Positions 34,862 to 44,051 of a DNA stretch of 64,000 nt are shown piece by piece. The translations under genes were made by a program, and so were the position numbers. Source of the stretch: Paenibacillus_E sp964253085 (GTDB lineage Bacteria > Bacillota > Bacilli > Paenibacillales > NBRC-103111); assembly GCF_964253085.1 (NCBI RefSeq), contig NZ_CAXUQH020000001.1, forward strand, positions 7,378,001 through 7,442,000, in the 5' to 3' direction. The first letter of the stretch is position 1. Each line of letters begins with the position of its first letter. The notes beneath the pieces were generated by a model. That model was not told the origin of the DNA, ran no database searches, and was given only the letters and a program-made list of their open reading frames with translations.

Positions 34862-35646
34862 GACTTCCTCCCATCCGTCTGTACGATGGTAACAGTAATC
34901 CCAGCCGTATCCAGCTCTTTCAATGCATTGTCCGATATACCATCATCCGTCAACAGTTGGTCAATCTCGGATAATGCCGCAACCTTAGCAAAAGATACTC
35001 GTCCGTATTTGCTGTGATCCATGAGTAAAATCACTTGCTTGGTTGAACGGAAGAAAGCCCTTTTGGTCGAAGCCTCCAACATATTCGGCGTTGTCAATCC
35101 AATGACAGGATCTAGACCATTGATCGCCACGAAGGCCTTATCAACATGTACGGATTCCAGCGCTTTCTCCGCTAACGGACCTACCATTGCCAACGTTTCA
35201 TGACGTAAGGTACCGCCTGTAAGAATCAAATCGATTCCTGTGTTGGCAGACAATTCTTGAGCCACCGCAACGGAATTGGTTACAACCGTAAGCTTTTTGA
35301 ATGTTTTCAATTCCTTAGCTAAATAATAAGTTGTAGTTCCCGAATCGAGTATGATGGAATCGCCTTCTCGAACCATAGAAGCGGCTTCTTTGGCAATCAG
35401 TTCCTTTTGTAAACGATAGCGATCTTCTTTTTCTACAAAAGTTGGCTCTGAATTATCACTGACAAAAGCAACTGCTCCTCCATGCGTACGGCGAAGCTTG
35501 CCTTCTTCCTCAAGGATCTTTAAATCTCTGCGGACCGTTGATTCAGACACCTGAAAATGCTGGGCCAGTTCCTGAACGGACGCACGCTCTCTTTCTTGAA
35601 CATAATCGGCAATCTTATGCTGACGTTCTTCTTCAAACAGTATCAT
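34858..35646 (-). CDS. fruR: DeoR-family regulator of the fructose operon
   Basis: A 262-residue DeoR repressor. The N-terminal helix-turn-helix is VQELAQHFQVSESTVRRDLKILEEEG (in parts, about residues 24-49). The C-terminal sugar-phosphate sensor domain has DSGTTTYYLAKEL, TNSVAVAQEL and the conserved GHSKYGRVSFAKV-like end. It should repress the operon until fructose 1-phosphate accumulates. First gene of a six-gene operon with AGGAGGGG before its ATG. Confidence 0.93.
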   Translation of the reverse strand: MILFEEERQHKIADYVQERERASVQELAQHFQVSESTVRRDLKILEEEGKLRRTHGGAVAFVSDNSEPTFVEKEDRYRLQKELIAKEAASMVREGDSIILDSGTTTYYLAKELKTFKKLTVVTNSVAVAQELSANTGIDLILTGGTLRHETLAMVGPLAEKALESVHVDKAFVAINGLDPVIGLTTPNMLEASTKRAFFRSTKQVILLMDHSKYGRVSFAKVAALSEIDQLLTDDGISDNALKELDTAGITVTIVQTDGRKS

Positions 35647-35739
35647 GATCCCCTCCTATCCCAATAATAAATTGCGCATATACAGTCATTAATTTGATTG
35701 TTTGTTGTCGTTTATGATTATATGTGATTGATATTTATT

Positions 35740-35755
35740 TGTAAAGCGCTTTCTA
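35740..35755. promoter_or_regulatory. Candidate CcpA catabolite-response element
   Basis: TGTAAAGCGCTTTCTA matches the cre consensus TGWAAnCGnTnWCA at the central AGCGCTT core and left arm, with the right end weaker. It lies about 95 bases before fruR, where glucose repression of a fructose operon is expected. Confidence 0.6.
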
Positions 35756-35842
35756 TGGATGGTATTTTAAGGAAGTCCGAGCCTACTTTGCATATCTTCT
35801 TATTGATATATATTCAAATATCGTGCCCTAGAGCGTTAATAA

Positions 35843-35869
35843 GGCTACCGGTGGTTTCGCCGGTAGCCT
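35843..35869. repeat. Hairpin, degenerate copy of the dispersed intergenic repeat
   Basis: GGCTACCGG (35843-35851) pairs with CCGGTAGCC (35860-35868). The preceding GAGCGTTAATAAG and following TTATTCAAC echo the better copies near 45.4 kb. It can form a stable stem but no gene ends here. Confidence 0.55.
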
Positions 35870-36208
35870 CTTGTTTGTAGTTATTCAACTCTTCTTTCTC
35901 ATTCCTGCACAATGACCTAACCGTTACTTTCGTCCTCCTTACCTTTGCCAACGTTTTCTTAACTACCTCCAAAGCCGGCATCCGTTGGGGAATATCGGTA
36001 TATACATTTCCATCATTTCCGCTAGATCTCTAAGTCTAAAATATTAACTGCTTCCCCGCTCACCGTTTGGAAACAGCACCTCATTTTTCTTTCACATAAT
36101 TTCCCACAATCTTACGATAGGATGTCCATAATCTTTCGATACAGTAAAGGTGTAAGGGAAATCAACTATCCCTACATGCTACATAAATCGAGAGGAGTTC
36201 ATCTCACT

Positions 36209-37009
36209 ATGAAACCAACATGGAAAAAACGCGCCGTTCAAACGAGCATGCTCGCTATTATGACAACCATCGCATTCGGTGCTGTAAGCGCATCTGCGGC
36301 AGATACGACAACGGAAGCGAAACCTACGAAAGCTATTCAAATGGTGAAAGCTGTTGGAGCAGTACCAGCCCTTCACATCCGCTCTGCGAGTGCAGGCTTG
36401 CTTGGCCAACCCGCTCATGAGCGCAACTACTTGAAGCTGCTTGCTACTACATACGCTCCGGATACCCTCGCTGACTGGAAGAAAGCGCTCGACGATCGGA
36501 AGCAAGCAGAAGCAGATCTGCCAAAGCCTACTTTCGCTAAGACAGTAACGATTTCCAAAGATGATGCAGATGGTAAAGTGCAAGTATTCCCTTCTGTAGA
36601 TGCTACTTTCATTACTACATTTGAAGGTGGAGAAGCGATTGAAGCTTTACCTCCATTGCCCGCTCTAACGCAAGGAGAGATCGATAATCTTCCACAAGGG
36701 GCAGACGCTCCTAAAAAAGTCTTCATCACACGACCTGCGCCGGCCGATGGAACGACGACTGAGCAGATTACCCGTGTTCTTCCAGTTGAGGCTGGGGTTG
36801 CGAGTGATATAATGGTAGCTAAGCCTGTGGAGTCTGAGAGCATGAAACTTCAACAAAAATTAACAGAGGCGGTAGAAGCGGATGATGCAGAAGCGATCCG
36901 TGCTATCCTTCCGGATTTATTGAAGGATTTTGTAAAGGGAACCGAAGACATGCGTGAAATAGCTAAAAAAATCAAAGAAACACAATCAGCTGAAGCTGAC
37001 AATAAATAA
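36209..37009 (+). CDS. Secreted protein of unknown function upstream of a two-component system
   Basis: ATG 36209 is preceded by AGAGGAG; the frame extends upstream without one. The 266-residue product has a signal peptide (MLAIMTTIAFGAVSASA, cleavage after ASA near residue 31) and no cysteines or recognisable enzyme motif. The mature part is rich in Ala/Pro/Thr and has a charged helical C-terminus (LLKDFVKGTEDMREIAKK). I do not recognise the family. It precedes an OmpR-type regulator and kinase, and a helical periplasm-like modulator of that kinase is one possibility, but this is inference. Confidence 0.7.
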   Translation: MKPTWKKRAVQTSMLAIMTTIAFGAVSASAADTTTEAKPTKAIQMVKAVGAVPALHIRSASAGLLGQPAHERNYLKLLATTYAPDTLADWKKALDDRKQAEADLPKPTFAKTVTISKDDADGKVQVFPSVDATFITTFEGGEAIEALPPLPALTQGEIDNLPQGADAPKKVFITRPAPADGTTTEQITRVLPVEAGVASDIMVAKPVESESMKLQQKLTEAVEADDAEAIRAILPDLLKDFVKGTEDMREIAKKIKETQSAEADNK

Positions 37010-37021
37010 GTAAAACGAAAG

Positions 37022-37055
37022 GTGGAACCGATCGCGACAAGCGATTCGGCTCCAC
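37022..37055 (+). terminator. Hairpin after the secreted-protein gene
   Basis: GTGGAACCGATCGC pairs with GCGATTCGGCTCCAC around GACAA, followed by TTTTC. It separates the secreted protein from the regulator gene, allowing partial read-through. Confidence 0.65.
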
Positions 37056-37094
37056 TTTTCCCCATGTTATCAGGCATGGAAGGAGCGATATACG

Positions 37095-37793
37095 ATGTAT
37101 AGCATCTTTTTAGTAGAAGACGAAGAGCATTTAAGAGGCGTGCTTGCAGCCTATTTGGAGAAAGAGGGGTGGCAGGTGCGTTCGTTCCCCGATGGAACCT
37201 CAGCCAGAGAAGCGATCTCGGAGCGGCCGGACTTGTGGGTCCTCGATATTATGCTGCCGGGCGTGGATGGTTTCCAACTCATCCGTGAGATTAAAGCCGA
37301 CCAACCGTCACAGCCCGTGATCTTCATCTCGGCCCGCGATGCCGATATCGATCGCATTATTGGACTTGAGCTTGGAAGCGATGACTATTTGGCGAAGCCG
37401 TTTCTGCCACGCGAGCTAGTGATCCGCTGTCGCAAGCTGCTAGAACGCGTATATGCGCGGCAAGGAAACAGCGTACTGACAGCTTCCATGGAGCGCCGCG
37501 CGCAGCTTACTACGTTAGCTTCTTACACCATCGACGAGCCCGCTCGCACCGTAACCGATAGTGATGGGAGCACGCTCGATTTGACCTCGAAGGAATTCGA
37601 GCTGTTGCTCTACTTCATTCAACATCAGGGACACGTGCTTGAACGAGAACAAGTTCTACGCTCTGTTTGGGGCATCGACTACTTCGGTACGGATCGTGTC
37701 GTCGACGATTTAGTACGCAGACTGCGCCGCAAGCTGCCAGACATGCGATTAGAAACCGTATACGGATACGGGTATAGGATGGTGAAATCATGA
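37095..37793 (+). CDS. OmpR-family response regulator
   Basis: A 232-residue regulator with receiver pocket EDEE, phospho-Asp in LWVLDIMLPGVDGF (about residue 52), conserved Lys in YLAKPFLPREL, and a C-terminal winged helix ending VETVYGYGYRMVKS-like. Its stop overlaps the kinase start by four bases. Together they respond to a cue sensed by the kinase; target genes are unknown. It follows the secreted-protein gene on the same strand. Confidence 0.92.
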   Translation: MYSIFLVEDEEHLRGVLAAYLEKEGWQVRSFPDGTSAREAISERPDLWVLDIMLPGVDGFQLIREIKADQPSQPVIFISARDADIDRIIGLELGSDDYLAKPFLPRELVIRCRKLLERVYARQGNSVLTASMERRAQLTTLASYTIDEPARTVTDSDGSTLDLTSKEFELLLYFIQHQGHVLEREQVLRSVWGIDYFGTDRVVDDLVRRLRRKLPDMRLETVYGYGYRMVKS

Positions 37794-39370
37794 GTCTTCG
37801 ACTAGGCCAGTGGCCGCTCGCCATGAAATTATGGGGGGCTTTCGCCGCGCTGACACTGTTCATTTTCACACTGCTTGCCGTGCTATTGCCTTGGACGTTA
37901 AAAGGGTTTTTCACCGAGCAGCTATATGATATTTTGATGGATACCCAAAGTGGTCTACAAGTAGAGGCAACCCAGGCGCAGGCGATAGCGAGTCCTATTT
38001 TCGCTTTCCCTTTATCCCCTCAGCCCGTGGAAATCACTACGAATCCGATTCCAACGTTAGAAAGTCGTGTGGTCGTCGCACAGAAAGCACAAGTACTCGC
38101 TGGAACGAGTATTGTCAGTGGGGAAGCAGCACCCGTTAGGGTTCCATTGGAAGCTGGCGCAGCGATAGATCCCTCGACGCTGGCCACGCAGCTCACCTTG
38201 CCTGTACAGGCTACACTAACTGGCCCGTCTATTCGTCATTTTATGATTAACGGTGCACAAGCCGCACAAGCGATCGAGACAACGGCCTCCAGCACCGAGC
38301 CTTTCATTGCAGCCATGGAGAAAGATGCGCTATCCCAGATGCAGCCCGTTGCCAAGTATACGCGCAGTATCGATAATAACAGTATCTTTTATGTCATCCG
38401 CAAAGAGGTCGTCCAAGGAGCACCCAACTTTATCGTTTCCTATGCTTGGGGCAACTACCGCAATGATCTCATCATGTCGATGTTCTTCCGACTGATCCTA
38501 TTGATGGTTGGCCTTATCGTGATCAGCTGGCTCCCCTGCTTATTGTTAGCTCGGTATTTCACGCGTCCACTCGTTCAGATGGAACAGCATGTGGGACGCA
38601 TGGCTGAACGCGATTGGCATGAACCTATCGATACAGGCCGCCGCAATGATGAGATTGGCCGCCTAGGCAAAGCGATTGAAGGGATGCGGCAGCGTCTTGT
38701 GAAGCAAGATCGTGCGCAGCAATTCTTCCTGCAGCATACGTCGCACGAACTAAAAACACCGGTCATGGTGATCCGCAGTTATGCGCAATCCATTCAAGAC
38801 GGTGTTTTTCCGAAAGGCACGTTAAGTGCAAGCTTAGGCGTCATTATGAAAGAAGGCGAACGCCTAGAGAAGCGCATCCGCGATCTGTTATTGCTGAACA
38901 AATTGAATTATTTCACGGCCAAAGAGAAGCCTTTCCATGCTTTTGAAATCAAAGCGGTCATCGAAGATGTTGTAGAACGACTCCGTTATAAGCGTCCCGA
39001 GATCAACTGGGATCTGCACTTAGCTCCTTACAAGCTCATCGGAGATCAGGAACAGTGGAAGATAGCTTTGGAAAACATGCTCGATAATCAGCTTCGTTAT
39101 GCCGAAACTTGTATTCGAATTCGCATGAGTCCCGCTCCTCACTTTGAAATTCAAATGAGTAACGACGGTCCGCTGCTCGATCAGACAATCGCGGATAATC
39201 TGTTCGAGCCTTTCCGCACCGGCGGCAAGGGGCAGTTCGGACTCGGCTTAGCCATCGTGAAACAAATTATGGATCATCACGGGATGAGCGTTCAGGCTCG
39301 GAATGAAAGCGATGGCGTCGCGTTCACCATTTTACCTGCTGACAATACGGTTCGAGGCTCCGAGGCATAG
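37790..39370 (+). CDS. Sensor histidine kinase
   Basis: A 526-residue kinase with a membrane helix near 22-45, an extracellular domain of about 190 residues lacking a sensor fold I recognise, a second helix near 230-255 (LILLMVGLIVISWLPCLLL), HAMP (LVQMEQHVGRMAERDWHE), HisKA with His in TSHELKTPVMVIRSYAQSI, and a HATPase G2 motif GGKGQFGLGLAIV. The 3' end overlaps the convergent ABC permease gene by 39 bases (39332-39370). The adjacent secreted protein may act on its extracellular domain. Confidence 0.88.
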   Translation: MSLRLGQWPLAMKLWGAFAALTLFIFTLLAVLLPWTLKGFFTEQLYDILMDTQSGLQVEATQAQAIASPIFAFPLSPQPVEITTNPIPTLESRVVVAQKAQVLAGTSIVSGEAAPVRVPLEAGAAIDPSTLATQLTLPVQATLTGPSIRHFMINGAQAAQAIETTASSTEPFIAAMEKDALSQMQPVAKYTRSIDNNSIFYVIRKEVVQGAPNFIVSYAWGNYRNDLIMSMFFRLILLMVGLIVISWLPCLLLARYFTRPLVQMEQHVGRMAERDWHEPIDTGRRNDEIGRLGKAIEGMRQRLVKQDRAQQFFLQHTSHELKTPVMVIRSYAQSIQDGVFPKGTLSASLGVIMKEGERLEKRIRDLLLLNKLNYFTAKEKPFHAFEIKAVIEDVVERLRYKRPEINWDLHLAPYKLIGDQEQWKIALENMLDNQLRYAETCIRIRMSPAPHFEIQMSNDGPLLDQTIADNLFEPFRTGGKGQFGLGLAIVKQIMDHHGMSVQARNESDGVAFTILPADNTVRGSEA

Positions 39371-41266
39371 CACAAAGTAGCAGAAATAAATAGCTGCATA
39401 AATGATCGTCGTCGTAAGCACCGGGATTAGGATCTCTCCGCTAATCAGCTGGATCGTCGTCAGAGCCTTGAGAACCATGATGCTATGCACAACGCCTAGT
39501 ATGAGCGGCAGCATGAACACGAACAGTGTCTGTTTGGCGATCGTCGTCCTAATTTCCTTGCGGCTTACACCGATTTTGCGCAGTATCGCATAGCGCTCTT
39601 TATCCTCGTTCGCATCCGTTAGCTGTTTGAAGTAAATCATACATCCCGTCGCGGCCAGGAAGACAAGCCCTAAGAAGCCCAGCGTGAAGATATCCATGCC
39701 AGCGGACTCCATGTTTTGGCGATATTGATAATAGTAGGTAGACATTCCGTTCTGTTCTGTTTTCAGCTTGATCAGGGAATTAGAGGTCAGCTTCGTTGAC
39801 CCTTGATTCTTAACGACATACCCTTTGTATGTCACTTCTTCTGATCCGGGCAGCAGCTTGGCATACAGGGTGTCACTGACGATAAAGACGAGATCAGGGA
39901 AGCTCCAAGGGAGCATTCTCCCTACAATAATCTGCTGGACCGTTAGCGTTTGCTTGCCTGCCTGAGCTTCAAAGGAAATCGTGTCTCCCAACACTTCATT
40001 CAAGGTGAATGTCGAATATTTCGGCTGAATGACCGCGATATCATGATCTTGGAGTACAACCTGACCCTCTCTGTCTAACGTCTCTGAGGTACGATTGTAC
40101 ATGGAGGCTGACACCAGCTTGATTGGAACGGAACTCGGCGAATGACTCGATGGATGATAGAAGAAATTCGTCACGTCCGCCGTAACTCGGATAATGGGTA
40201 CATCCAGCTTCTTTTCGATCGGATGCTCTTTATCCTGCTCCAAAATGGCGCTAACTTGCCCATCGAAGCTTGCTCCTTGTGAAATGTGCATGTAGCTGAA
40301 AGGAGCTTCTTCCTCTGCTTCCTTGGTTATCGTGAAATAGGCGCTTGATCCTACCGTTACTGCACAAAGCGTTAGCGCACTGAGCAGTGCAATCATCGTG
40401 AACATTCGCGTATTCCCTCGAATGCGATAAATCAATTGCGCTGTGGAAATCATGTTCATGCCTTTATAGTAGCGAGACTTCGTCTTTTGGGCGATTTTCA
40501 AGATATATATGAGCGCATACCGAAATAGCAGATACGTGCCGGAGATCAAGGTGCCGAAGATAATGAGGAAGTTCCGCCCCATTTGAGCAGAAGTCGTCAT
40601 AGGTTGGAACACCGTCCAATAGCCGATAATTAATAACGCAACAGCCAAAACCGCTGAGAAAGCCGATGGCTTCGGAACCTGTTCCCCTTCTTGCTCTGCC
40701 TTGAACAATTCCACGAGTTGGAAGCGATAGATCAAGCGATAGCTGTGGATCGAAGTTATTACAATGATAATGGCAAATACGATCAGTGTGTTCACAATCG
40801 CCTCAGAGGCAATACTGAAGCTGACTTCAACGGCTGAATCCAGCAATTTGAGGAACATCATCGCAAACAACTTGGATAGTAAAGTCCCCAGAACAATGCC
40901 CACCGCAACGGCGTCAATGCCCATCATCATATTTTCATAAAATAACATCGTGCCAATCTTACGCTTCCTCACGCCAAGCAAGGCGTACAGGCCTACTTCT
41001 TTCTTCCGCTTTTTGGTGAAAAACGAGTTGGAATACCAGATAAACACCGCAACGAACAGAATGAGCACGATCGAAGCTTGCGTAAAAACGGACTTCATAC
41101 CCTCCCATTTCTGCACATTCGCCGCAATCTCCTCACTGTAGCGCAAGGAAACGAACGTATAGTAGATCACAACACTGAAAATCATCGAGATGAAATAGAT
41201 CAAATAATTTTTCAGATTACCGATGACATTCCTTCTGGCCAGACTAAATAAGGTCACTTGCCCCAC
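39332..41266 (-). CDS. Bce-type ABC transporter permease (FtsX superfamily)
   Basis: A 644-residue permease with about ten helices: a helix and FtsX half near the N-terminus, four helices in the middle, a large extracellular loop of about 230 residues (from about 330 to 545), and the second FtsX half at the end. This is the BceB/VraG layout used in resistance to peptide antibiotics such as bacitracin, where the loop helps bind the drug and signals to a partner kinase. It overlaps the ATPase gene by 23 bases. The neighbouring BceRS-like pair completes the module. Its 3' end overlaps the convergent kinase gene. Confidence 0.88.
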   Translation of the reverse strand: MGQVTLFSLARRNVIGNLKNYLIYFISMIFSVVIYYTFVSLRYSEEIAANVQKWEGMKSVFTQASIVLILFVAVFIWYSNSFFTKKRKKEVGLYALLGVRKRKIGTMLFYENMMMGIDAVAVGIVLGTLLSKLFAMMFLKLLDSAVEVSFSIASEAIVNTLIVFAIIIVITSIHSYRLIYRFQLVELFKAEQEGEQVPKPSAFSAVLAVALLIIGYWTVFQPMTTSAQMGRNFLIIFGTLISGTYLLFRYALIYILKIAQKTKSRYYKGMNMISTAQLIYRIRGNTRMFTMIALLSALTLCAVTVGSSAYFTITKEAEEEAPFSYMHISQGASFDGQVSAILEQDKEHPIEKKLDVPIIRVTADVTNFFYHPSSHSPSSVPIKLVSASMYNRTSETLDREGQVVLQDHDIAVIQPKYSTFTLNEVLGDTISFEAQAGKQTLTVQQIIVGRMLPWSFPDLVFIVSDTLYAKLLPGSEEVTYKGYVVKNQGSTKLTSNSLIKLKTEQNGMSTYYYQYRQNMESAGMDIFTLGFLGLVFLAATGCMIYFKQLTDANEDKERYAILRKIGVSRKEIRTTIAKQTLFVFMLPLILGVVHSIMVLKALTTIQLISGEILIPVLTTTIIYAAIYFCYFVLCLGASNRIVSR

Positions 41267-42011
41267 CCCCTAGCACCGAGAGCACATCCATGACTTTATT
41301 AAAAAATTCCTTGCGCGAAGACGTCCCTTTATTTAACTCCGTAAATAATTGACCATCTTTAATAAAGACAACACGTGTACAATAGCTGGCTGCAAAAGCA
41401 TCATGCGTCACGATAAGAATGGTCGATTTATCCTGTACATTCAAGCTCTGCAAGCTTTCTAGAAGCTCTGTCGCAGACTTGGAATCCAGTGCCCCTGTCG
41501 GCTCATCTGCCAGTACGAGACTGGGGTTTGACACGATGGCGCGGCATGCGGCTGTTCGCTGCTTCTGCCCGCCAGAAATTTGGTACGGGTACTTATCTAG
41601 CAGCGAATCGATGCCGAACTTCTTGCTGATCACCTCTACGCGGCGCTCCAATTCAGCTACATTCATTCTGGCTAGAGCTAGCGGGAGTATAATGTTCTCC
41701 TTCACAGTCAACGTATCGAGCAAGTTGTAGTCCTGAAAAATGAAGCCCAGCTTGTCACGCCGGAAGTTCGCTAGCTCTGCCTCCTTCATCTTCATTAGAC
41801 TAATCCCGTCAACAATGATTTCCCCTGAGGTGGGCTGGTCGATCGTGGCTAACAAGTTCAGCAGCGTCGTTTTGCCCGATCCGGAAGGCCCCATAATGCC
41901 TACGAATTCACCTTGGGTAATCGTTAAATCGATATCCTTCAGCGCCGTAAATACATTTCCTTTGGTGCCGTATACTTTCTTCAGTTGTTTGGCTTGGGCG
42001 ATTATTTTCAT
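41244..42011 (-). CDS. Bce-type ABC transporter ATPase
   Basis: ATG 42011 (MKIIAQAKQLKKVYGTKG) follows TTGGAGG; an upstream ATG at 42035 has no site. The 255-residue ATPase has Walker A GPSGSGKTT, signature ISGGQKQRTAACRAI and Walker B LVLADEPTGALDSKS, the MacB/BceA type. It powers the FtsX-like permease encoded downstream. Divergent from a regulator-kinase pair, which should be activated through this transporter and in turn induce it. Confidence 0.9.
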   Translation of the reverse strand: MKIIAQAKQLKKVYGTKGNVFTALKDIDLTITQGEFVGIMGPSGSGKTTLLNLLATIDQPTSGEIIVDGISLMKMKEAELANFRRDKLGFIFQDYNLLDTLTVKENIILPLALARMNVAELERRVEVISKKFGIDSLLDKYPYQISGGQKQRTAACRAIVSNPSLVLADEPTGALDSKSATELLESLQSLNVQDKSTILIVTHDAFAASYCTRVVFIKDGQLFTELNKGTSSRKEFFNKVMDVLSVLGGGASDLI

Positions 42012-42196
42012 ATCGGTTATTCCTCCAATAAGCATGGTTTGCTTCTTAATACCTCTATCCTACTATCTCCGAGACCATGCAACCATCGAAGTAACTTACA
42101 ACTCCTCCGCGTTACCTTACAATTTTGTCATGATTATGCTACCATTTCTGGTGAAGTGTTATAATCGGCTCATTCGTCCCTTTAGGAGGCATGGAA

Positions 42197-42874
42197 ATGT
42201 CTATGAAAATTATGATCGTGGAAGATGATAAAACGATACGGGATACGGTAGCTGAAGCACTTGGCCGCTGGGGGTTTGAAACGATTATTATCGAACAATT
42301 CGACTCCGTACTCACTGTTTATGTGAACGAAAATCCCCATCTCGTGCTGATGGACATAAATTTACCGGCGTTCGACGGATTCTACTGGTGCCGCCAAATC
42401 AGGGAAGTATCGAACGTGCCCATTCTCTTCCTCTCGTCTCGTAATACACCTATGGATATGGTCATGTCGATGAATATGGGTGGCGATGATTTTATCCAGA
42501 AGCCTTTCTACACCGATGTCCTCGTGGCAAAAATCAATGCCCTGCTGCGCAGAACCTACTCCTACATGGAGACATCAGCCAATGTAATGGCCCATAATGG
42601 TGTCGTCCTGAATTTGAAGGATGGTGACATCGCCTGCGGGGATCAGAAAACAGAGCTTACCCGGAATGAATTCAAAATTCTCACCATTCTCATGCAGCAT
42701 CAAGGTGCCATTGTCAGCAGAGAGCAGATGATGCGTGGACTTTGGGAGGATGAAAGTTTCGTCGACGATAATACGTTAACTGTTAATATTACCCGCCTGC
42801 GTAAAAAGCTTGCTGAACTTGGACGCGATGATTTCATCACAACCAAGAAAGGGCAAGGGTACATGATCCCATGA
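42197..42874 (+). CDS. BceR-like response regulator
   Basis: The ATG at 42197 is seven bases after AGGAGG (42184-42189); ATG 42191 is too close to the site. The 225-residue OmpR-type regulator has phospho-Asp in HLVLMDINLPAFDGF and a winged helix ending MIP. The divergent gene order with a BceAB transporter is characteristic. It overlaps the kinase by four bases. Confidence 0.9.
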   Translation: MSMKIMIVEDDKTIRDTVAEALGRWGFETIIIEQFDSVLTVYVNENPHLVLMDINLPAFDGFYWCRQIREVSNVPILFLSSRNTPMDMVMSMNMGGDDFIQKPFYTDVLVAKINALLRRTYSYMETSANVMAHNGVVLNLKDGDIACGDQKTELTRNEFKILTILMQHQGAIVSREQMMRGLWEDESFVDDNTLTVNITRLRKKLAELGRDDFITTKKGQGYMIP

Positions 42875-43905
42875 GCTTTCTCTCCTATTTGAAGGATAAA
42901 CGATATTTCATGGGGATGTATGCGGTGACGATGCTATTCGTTTCGCTGATCATGCTTGTCAGTGTAAAAGGGCAGGCAGCCCTTAACAATATCACCTACA
43001 CGAATGCGGGCTGTTTTCTATTCGCTGCCTTGTATATAATCTTTGGCTACTTCTATCGGAAGTCCTTCTATAAGGAGCTAAATGAGTTTCTTGGCAAAAG
43101 CCAACATCAAGATTGGGCCATCGCGGCAATGCCCGACCCTCAAACCAACCAGCAAGAGCTCTATCTGCAGCTGTTAACTCAGCTGTCGAAGGACCAAGCG
43201 AATGAAACGCATCTCCTGCAATCGGAGATCCGTAATCATCAGGACTTCATCCTCTCCTGGATTCATGAGGTGAAGCTGCCTATCGCAGCCAGCCGCCTCA
43301 TTATGGAGAACCGCGCCGGCAAAACCGCGGAATATCTCGTGGACAAGCTCGAAGATGAGCTTAGCAAGATCGACAGCTATGTTGAGCAAGCACTCTACTA
43401 CTCGCGTATTGACTCCTTTTCCAGAGATTACTTCATCTCAGAGTTGTCGCTGACCACCCTTGTGAAGGATAGTGTCAAGAAGGTGGCCAAACTGTTTATC
43501 GCCAAACGTATACGTCCGGATATGGAAGACCTCACTCACCATGTGAATAGTGACAGCAAGTGGCTGGGCTACATCGTGGGCCAGATCGTGGGGAATGCCT
43601 TAACCTACACCGACAATGGCGGCAGCATCACCTTCCGCTCCGAAGAAACCGATTCCGAGAAACGGTTGATCATTCAGGACACAGGGATAGGGATTGATTC
43701 CGCTGATCTGGGTCGCGTGTTCGATAAAGGCTTCACAGGCAAAAATGGCCGAACACACAGCCGCTCTACCGGGATGGGGCTCTATTTAGTCAAGCAAATG
43801 GCGATCAAGCTCGGCCATGATCTGTCGATCACATCGACCGAAGGCGAGGGGACCACGGTTACCATTCATTTCATGAAGATGCAGCATTATAATGATTTGC
43901 GTTGA
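42871..43905 (+). CDS. BceS-like intramembrane-sensing histidine kinase
   Basis: A 344-residue kinase with two closely spaced N-terminal helices (about 13-35 and 45-62) and almost no extracellular loop, the hallmark of Bce-type sensors that need the transporter to detect peptide antibiotics. The phospho-His lies in LSWIHEVKLPIAASRLI, the N-box in GQIVGNALTYTDNGG, G1 DTGIGIDSADLGRVF, and G2 STGMGLYLV. Works with the response regulator encoded just before it. Confidence 0.9.
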   Translation: MSFLSYLKDKRYFMGMYAVTMLFVSLIMLVSVKGQAALNNITYTNAGCFLFAALYIIFGYFYRKSFYKELNEFLGKSQHQDWAIAAMPDPQTNQQELYLQLLTQLSKDQANETHLLQSEIRNHQDFILSWIHEVKLPIAASRLIMENRAGKTAEYLVDKLEDELSKIDSYVEQALYYSRIDSFSRDYFISELSLTTLVKDSVKKVAKLFIAKRIRPDMEDLTHHVNSDSKWLGYIVGQIVGNALTYTDNGGSITFRSEETDSEKRLIIQDTGIGIDSADLGRVFDKGFTGKNGRTHSRSTGMGLYLVKQMAIKLGHDLSITSTEGEGTTVTIHFMKMQHYNDLR

Positions 43906-43919
43906 TGGTTGCAAAAGTG

Positions 43920-43962
43920 AGAAAAGCCTCCAAACCTGTGTGTTCAGGTTGGAGGCTTTTCT
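43920..43962. terminator. Bidirectional terminator between the kinase and YhgE-like gene
   Basis: AGAAAAGCCTCCAAACCTG (43920-43938) pairs perfectly with CAGGTTGGAGGCTTTTCT (43945-43962). T-runs inside the stem suit both strands. Confidence 0.85.
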
Positions 43963-44051
43963 GATTTTGGGGAGCTGATCACTTACATGAGGTCAGGTAT
44001 CTACACCCCTGCCTTCTGCTAAAGCCACTTTTCTGTTGTATCTACAACAGA

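Larger units (their letters stand above)
35647..36208. other. 562-base divergent promoter region
   Basis: Contains the fructose operon promoter region with a catabolite site at 35740-35755, a degenerate hairpin of the dispersed repeat family (about 35820-35890), and the leader of the secreted-protein gene. Nothing else stands out. Confidence 0.6.
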
